Shown: one piece after another, positions 5,033-8,350 of the stretch
Position numbering within the stretch: position 1 is the first letter of the stretch
How the letters are laid out: each line of letters opens with the position of its first letter
Source: JBDKTK01 sp039680225
GTDB taxonomy: Bacteria > Desulfobacterota > Syntrophia > Syntrophales > UBA4778
Length of the DNA stretch: 8,350 bases
Assembly: GCA_039680225.1 (NCBI GenBank)
Contig: JBDKTK010000445.1
Span: 1 to 8,350 of the forward strand
Direction of reading: 5' to 3'
Program-made: the position numbers and the translations under genes
The notes under the pieces: model-generated
The model's input: the letters and a program-made list of their open reading frames with translations, nothing else
Database searches by the model: none
Told to the model about the DNA's origin: nothing

Positions 5033-5776
5033 TTGAAAGTAATATTCAATGATGCTTTTTACCAGAGTTATACCTTCGACCCCGCCGCCGCCCAGGGAAG
5101 GATGGAGGCGGTCATGGATGTTATCCGGGACAAAGTAACCATTGTGAAGGCCGAGCCCGCCGCTGAAGAGGATATTGCGGCCTGCCATACAAAGTTCCAC
5201 ATTGAGGATGTCCGGCGGATGGGCATTTACGACATTGCCGCGCTTGCGGCAGGCGGGGCCGTCCAGGCAGCCGAAATCGGGATGAAAGAGCCGTGTTTCG
5301 GCCTTATCCGGCCTCCGGGGCACCATGCCTCGCCCAACAGCTCCTGGGGATTCTGCTACTTCAACAACATGGCCAGACCCGTCGAGAAGCTTAAAAGCGA
5401 GGGAAAGATCAGGAAGGCCCACATCATCGATATCGACCTGCACTTCGGGGACGGAACCGTCAACATACTTTCGACAAAAGGTTATGTCACCATTATCAAT
5501 CCGTCATCGAGCGTTCCCGAAATGTATCTCGACCAGGTTAAAAAGAGCATCCCCGACGATGCGGACGTGATAGGCATTTCCGCGGGTTTCGACAACCATA
5601 AGGAGGATTGGGGCCAGGTATTGTCCACCTCCGACTACCGCGAGATCGGCCGGATCGTAAGGGAATCGTGCGCGAAAAACGGGCGCGGGTACTTTGCAAT
5701 CCTGGAGGGCGGCTACAACCACAAGGTCCTCGGGTTTAATGTAATGGCCCTCATCGAGGGCATGGAGGGGAAGTAA
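5033..5776 (+). CDS. Histone deacetylase-fold hydrolase (HDAC/AcuC/acetylpolyamine amidohydrolase superfamily), compact form
   Basis: A 247-residue Zn-dependent deacetylase-fold enzyme; the family removes acetyl groups from acetyl-lysine, acetylpolyamines or related amides. All core motifs are visible. RPPGHHA carries the His97-His98 charge-relay pair, followed by GFCYFNN (106-112). DIDLHFGDGT (133-142) holds zinc ligands Asp135 and His137, and SAGFD (183-187) holds ligand Asp187. LEGGYN (224-229) carries the transition-state Tyr228. It is therefore probably active. It is well below the 300-370 residues usual for the superfamily and lacks the C-terminal extension. The usual second His of the DxDxHHGDG motif is Phe138. 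The start is a TTG: AGGAGG at 5021-5026 lies 6 nt upstream, and the MKVIFNDAFY start fits the fold's first strand. It is a single-gene unit between its own putative promoter and terminator. Its substrate is unknown. Confidence 0.9.
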   Translation: MKVIFNDAFYQSYTFDPAAAQGRMEAVMDVIRDKVTIVKAEPAAEEDIAACHTKFHIEDVRRMGIYDIAALAAGGAVQAAEIGMKEPCFGLIRPPGHHASPNSSWGFCYFNNMARPVEKLKSEGKIRKAHIIDIDLHFGDGTVNILSTKGYVTIINPSSSVPEMYLDQVKKSIPDDADVIGISAGFDNHKEDWGQVLSTSDYREIGRIVRESCAKNGRGYFAILEGGYNHKVLGFNVMALIEGMEGK

Positions 5777-5802
5777 CTTAAAGATTTTAAAAGTATGCTC
5801 CG

Positions 5803-5826
5803 GGCCGGCAATTGCCGGCCTTTTTT
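5803..5826 (+). terminator. Rho-independent terminator after the HDAC-fold gene
   Basis: GGCCGGCAA and TTGCCGGCC form a perfect 18-nt palindrome at 5803-5820, followed directly by six T residues. It lies 27 nt beyond the TAA stop. As RNA it folds into a GC-rich stem of about 7 bp with an AAUU loop. Confidence 0.9.
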
Positions 5827-5837
5827 AAAAATTCAGA

Positions 5838-5876
5838 TGCGTAACGGACTTCGCAGTGCGTACATTCCTATACGCA
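5838..5876. promoter_or_regulatory. Three copies of TGCGTA upstream of the FabD-type gene
   Basis: TGCGTA occurs at 5838-5843 and 5857-5862 in direct orientation and at 5871-5876 inverted (TACGCA). The last two form a 6-bp inverted repeat with an 8-nt spacer. The region 5827-6047 holds no convincing gene, so it should contain the promoter of the gene at 6048; TTGAAA at 5959-5964 is the only -35-like hexamer I noticed, without a good -10. An operator role for the repeats is inference. Confidence 0.25.
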
Positions 5877-6047
5877 ACAAGCCGCTTGTAATCTCCGCCT
5901 GAAACCGATATAAACATTTCCGCCCGGAAGCAAATGCCTGTATGTCCCTGATATGTATTTGAAAATTAATATTGTGCCGGAATTTTGCTCCGCTGGCATG
6001 TTTAATGCTCATGCAATCTTCGATTTCTATTTCGAAAGAGGCCTGGA

Positions 6048-6989
6048 ATGGATCAGAAGATTGCGGTTGTTTTTCCCGGACAAGGTTCCCAGAGACCGGG
6101 AATGGGCAAGGACTTTTACGAACAGGCGCCGGCAGCCCGGCGCGTTTACGAAGAAGCCTCCGATGCGCTCGGGATGGATGTAGCCGCCCTGTGCTTCACG
6201 GACGACGAAAAGCTCAATCTGACTGAATATGCGCAACCCTGTATCCTGACCACCGAAATCGCCATGCTCCGCGCCCTCTATTCACTTTATGAACTCTCTC
6301 CCGACTGCTTTGGGGGGCACAGTCTCGGCGAGTACACGGCCCTTGTAGCTTCGGGGGCGCTGCCGCTCCGGGACGTGCTTAAAATAGTGCACCTCCGGGG
6401 AAGGCTCATGCAGGAAGCGGTGCCTGTCGGCGTGGGCGGGATGGCCGCCTGCATTGCCAAAGACCTGGACGCGGACAGAATGAGAGAATCAATTTCCGAT
6501 TTGCCGATAGACTTGGCGAATATCAATTCCGCCGACCAGATCGTGTTGAGCGGAGTCCGGACGGCCATGCCCGAGGCCAGGGACAGGATTGCAGCCGATC
6601 TCGCTGAGAAGCCCTTCAGGTTTGTTCCGCTCAACGTCAGCGCGCCTTTTCACAGCCGCTTCATGAGCCGGATCGAGGACCCTTTCGAAGACACGCTGGC
6701 GACGGCGAGAAGGAACCTCAAACCGGAAGAGGCTGCCAGGGTCACTTCCAATTTCACCGGGTCGTTCCATTCAGACAACGTTGACGAGATTGAAAGCAGG
6801 CTTGTCGCCCAGTTGAGCAGCACGGTCAAATGGAAGGACAACATGCATGCGCTGGCCGCGTGCGCCGGTGTCATCTATGAAATCGGCCCCAACCGCCCCC
6901 TGAGGGAATTCTTCAAGACCATCGGGGTGCAGTGCTCGTCGGTAACGACTTTCGCCGGCGCGGCGCGGATCTTCGGCGACAGCAATTAA
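6048..6989 (+). CDS. FabD-type [acyl-carrier-protein] S-malonyltransferase
   Basis: A 313-residue cytosolic transacylase; the family moves malonyl from CoA to an acyl carrier protein to supply extender units for fatty-acid or polyketide synthesis. Motifs in order: FPGQGSQ (9-15) of the oxyanion loop; YAQP (61-64); GHSLGEY (90-96) with nucleophile Ser92; LRGRLM with Arg117, which binds the malonyl carboxylate; ANINS (157-161); APFHS (199-203) with catalytic His202; and GPNRPL near the C-terminus. Length is normal for stand-alone FabD. A weak AGAGG precedes the ATG by 6 nt. The gene is not beside fabH-fabG-acpP-fabF in the part seen, but precedes an acyl-CoA dehydrogenase and a KAS III-like start. 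It could be the housekeeping fabD or a trans-acting transferase of a specialised pathway; the neighbours favour the latter. A terminator-like hairpin follows. Confidence 0.92.
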   Translation: MDQKIAVVFPGQGSQRPGMGKDFYEQAPAARRVYEEASDALGMDVAALCFTDDEKLNLTEYAQPCILTTEIAMLRALYSLYELSPDCFGGHSLGEYTALVASGALPLRDVLKIVHLRGRLMQEAVPVGVGGMAACIAKDLDADRMRESISDLPIDLANINSADQIVLSGVRTAMPEARDRIAADLAEKPFRFVPLNVSAPFHSRFMSRIEDPFEDTLATARRNLKPEEAARVTSNFTGSFHSDNVDEIESRLVAQLSSTVKWKDNMHALAACAGVIYEIGPNRPLREFFKTIGVQCSSVTTFAGAARIFGDSN

Positions 6990-7014
6990 CACGTCTGAAT
7001 CATTTCAACATCAT

Positions 7015-7045
7015 AGGTTCGGGAGAAAAGCCTGGACCTTTTTTT
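7015..7045 (+). terminator. Terminator-like hairpin between malonyltransferase and acyl-CoA dehydrogenase genes
   Basis: AGGTTCGGG (7015-7023) pairs with CCTGGACCT (7031-7039) over 9 bp including two G-U wobbles, around an AGAAAAG loop, and runs straight into a T tract (7039-7045). It starts 25 nt after the TAA of the malonyltransferase gene. It suggests full or partial termination here, so the downstream genes may have lower or separate expression. Confidence 0.65.
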
Positions 7046-7049
7046 GTAG

Positions 7050-7088
7050 CCCCCTCACCACACGCCCTCTTCCACTGGGGGTAGAGGG
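7050..7088. repeat. Pyrimidine-rich palindromic element, possible dispersed repeat
   Basis: CCCCCTCACCACACG is followed by a hairpin in which CCCTCT (7065-7070) pairs with AGAGGG (7083-7088), with two more C-G pairs inside after a T-T mismatch. The pattern CCCCTCACC..CCCTCT..CC..GGG..AGAGGG resembles short extragenic palindromic repeats scattered through many bacterial genomes. Whether this genome carries other copies cannot be seen here. Confidence 0.4.
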
Positions 7089-7117
7089 AAATTTTTAGGA
7101 AGGAAATTTGATTTGAT

Positions 7118-8305
7118 ATGGATTTTAGCCTGAACGACAACCAGCAGATGTATGTGCAGACCGTGCAGAGGTTTGTGAAAAGCGATGTCCTGCCCAAGGT
7201 CCTGGAACTGGAGAAAGCGCACAAATTCCCGGTCGGTTTGATAAAAAAGGCGTGGGAGATGGGGATCCTCAACCTGAGCATCCCCGAAGCGGTCAAAGGC
7301 TTCGAAATCGACGCTGTGTCCACAGCTCTCATCATCAAGGAACTCTCGTACGGCGATACGGGCATCTCGACCTCGGCGATGTGCAACGACCTGGCCAATG
7401 TGGTCATAGCCCAGCACGGTTCGGATGAGCAAAAGCAAAGATTCCTCAAACCCTTTGTGGATGCGCCGCTGCTGGCTTCGTTCTGCCTGACCGAGCCCGG
7501 AGCGGGTTCCGACAATTCCTCCATGACGAGCTTTATAAGAAAGGCCGAAAACGGCAAATACGTGCTCAACGGCTCCAAGTGCTTCATCACCAATGCCTCC
7601 TATGCAGCCCAGCTGACCGTCTTCTGCAAGGTGGGCAAGCCCTCGGGCAATCTCATCTCCTGCCTGGTCATCCCCAGCCTCCCGGATGTCTCAGGCCCGG
7701 TCGAATCCGGAAGGAGCTTCGAGATGCCGGACGGCGGCAGCATCCAGATCGGCAAGCCGGAAGACAAACTGGGACAGAGATTGTCGAACACGGCCGGGAT
7801 CACTTTCGAAGACGTGGTCATCAACGACGACCAGATCATCGGCGACCGGCGGCTGGGTTTCAAGTACATTGTTGACGTGCTCGAGTTCGCGCGGCCCATG
7901 GTTGCGGCAATCGGCGTGGGCCTTGCCAGGCGCGCCCTGGACGTTACGCTTGAATACACCAAAGAGCGCAAGCAGTTCGGGCAGAGGATCTGCGACCTGC
8001 CGGTTGCCAGGGACATGCTGGTGCAGATGTGGAAAAAAGTGGAGCTCGCCGAGATGGCGCTCCTGAAGGCCGCGGTCATGGTCGAGCAAAAAGCCCCCGA
8101 CCGGGGGATCTACGCCTCCCTTGCCAAGAACATGGCCGCGGAATCCGCCATCTTCTGCACGACTGAAGGCCTGCACCTGCACGGCGGCTACGGCTTCACG
8201 ACGGAATACGAGATATCGAAACTCGCCCGCGACGCCCATATCATCGACATCTACGAGGGCGTGCGCGAGGTCCAGAACATGATTATCGGAAGGGAGCTGG
8301 TCTGA
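7118..8305 (+). CDS. Acyl-CoA dehydrogenase family protein (FAD-dependent)
   Basis: A 395-residue flavoprotein that introduces an alpha,beta double bond in an acyl thioester. The helical N-domain covers about 1-118. The flavin-binding signature CLTEPGAGSD is at 123-132 and FITNA at 156-160. A beta domain follows with a slightly long loop (about 190-216) before EDKLGQR. The C-terminal helical domain has ERKQFGQ (283-289), LHGGYGF (354-360) and IYEG, with Glu380 at the position of the medium-chain-enzyme catalytic base. The active site therefore looks complete. An in-frame TGA at 7109-7111 forces the ATG at 7118, although AGGAAGGA lies 13 nt upstream, unusually far. The stop overlaps the next start by one base. 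The substrate may be acyl-CoA or acyl-ACP; the malonyltransferase and KAS III neighbours make a biosynthetic rather than degradative role plausible. Glutaryl- or butyryl-CoA dehydrogenase specificity cannot be excluded. Confidence 0.93.
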   Translation: MDFSLNDNQQMYVQTVQRFVKSDVLPKVLELEKAHKFPVGLIKKAWEMGILNLSIPEAVKGFEIDAVSTALIIKELSYGDTGISTSAMCNDLANVVIAQHGSDEQKQRFLKPFVDAPLLASFCLTEPGAGSDNSSMTSFIRKAENGKYVLNGSKCFITNASYAAQLTVFCKVGKPSGNLISCLVIPSLPDVSGPVESGRSFEMPDGGSIQIGKPEDKLGQRLSNTAGITFEDVVINDDQIIGDRRLGFKYIVDVLEFARPMVAAIGVGLARRALDVTLEYTKERKQFGQRICDLPVARDMLVQMWKKVELAEMALLKAAVMVEQKAPDRGIYASLAKNMAAESAIFCTTEGLHLHGGYGFTTEYEISKLARDAHIIDIYEGVREVQNMIIGRELV

Positions 8306-8350
8306 TGCTGTACCTGCACGGGCTGGGGCACTTTTACCCGCCCAACGTGA
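8305..8350 (+). CDS. Probable 3-oxoacyl-ACP synthase III (FabH-like), N-terminal fragment
   Basis: Fifteen codons are visible before the window ends, starting MLYLHGLGHFYPPNV. The ATG shares its A with the TGA stop of the acyl-CoA dehydrogenase (TGATG), and AAGGGAG lies about 8 nt upstream, so the two genes are translationally coupled. The xLHGxGHFxPxNV opening matches the N-terminus of a FabH-like ketosynthase III subgroup (first strand, then the P.N.I/V segment). Such enzymes condense an acyl-CoA starter with malonyl-ACP. With so few residues this is a recognition-based call; the active-site Cys-His-Asn lies outside the window. Confidence 0.55.
   Translation, partial: MLYLHGLGHFYPPNV

Noticed and set aside
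5953..6226. Two plus-strand frames just before and over the start of the malonyltransferase gene
   Set aside because: Both overlap the FabD-type gene in another frame, lack ribosome sites and have no recognisable sequence features.
7600..8239. Two long minus-strand frames opposite the acyl-CoA dehydrogenase
   Set aside because: They lie wholly antisense to a gene with a complete set of family motifs and show no domain or ribosome site.

Overview
The window looks like chromosomal DNA of an uncultured Gram-negative bacterium with moderately high GC, plausibly of the Nitrospirota or Desulfobacterota (Geobacter-like) kind. That placement is an inference from protein flavour (KhpA, tandem NarL-type regulators, a short HDAC-fold hydrolase, and a transacylase, acyl-CoA dehydrogenase and KAS III set); no marker gene in the window proves it. 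All genes appear intact apart from the two cut by the window edges. I see no mobile element, CRISPR array, tRNA or rRNA.

Layout. (1) Positions 2-1294, plus strand: the end of one ABC-2 permease and a complete second one, abutting without a gap, as in YbhS/YbhR-type exporters. (2) Positions 1361-3474, minus strand: a tight five-gene unit reading NarL-type response regulator, 55-aa single-span membrane protein, second NarL-type response regulator, KhpA-type KH RNA-binding protein, small four-cysteine zinc-ribbon protein. It ends at a strand-specific terminator. Gaps are 3 to about 24 nt and most genes have their own Shine-Dalgarno site. (3) Positions 3475-3892: no convincing gene, but several inverted and direct repeats upstream of the regulator unit. 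(4) Positions 3893-4835, minus strand: a 299-aa multi-pass membrane protein with a Gln-rich loop, closed by a good terminator. (5) Positions 5033-5826, plus strand: a compact histone-deacetylase-fold hydrolase with a TTG start and its own terminator. (6) Positions 6048-8350, plus strand: FabD-type malonyltransferase, a terminator-like hairpin and a repeat-like element, then an acyl-CoA dehydrogenase overlapping the start of a probable KAS III gene.

How the genes may work together. The first pair forms the membrane part of an exporter whose ATPase is expected upstream. The minus-strand unit combines transcriptional control (two orphan response regulators, no kinase in view) with likely post-transcriptional control (KhpA) and two undescribed small proteins. 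This is the most unusual association in the window. The last genes suggest the beginning of a locus building a specialised acyl chain or polyketide: malonyl loading, alpha,beta-desaturation of an acyl thioester, and KAS III priming. The product cannot be read from this window.
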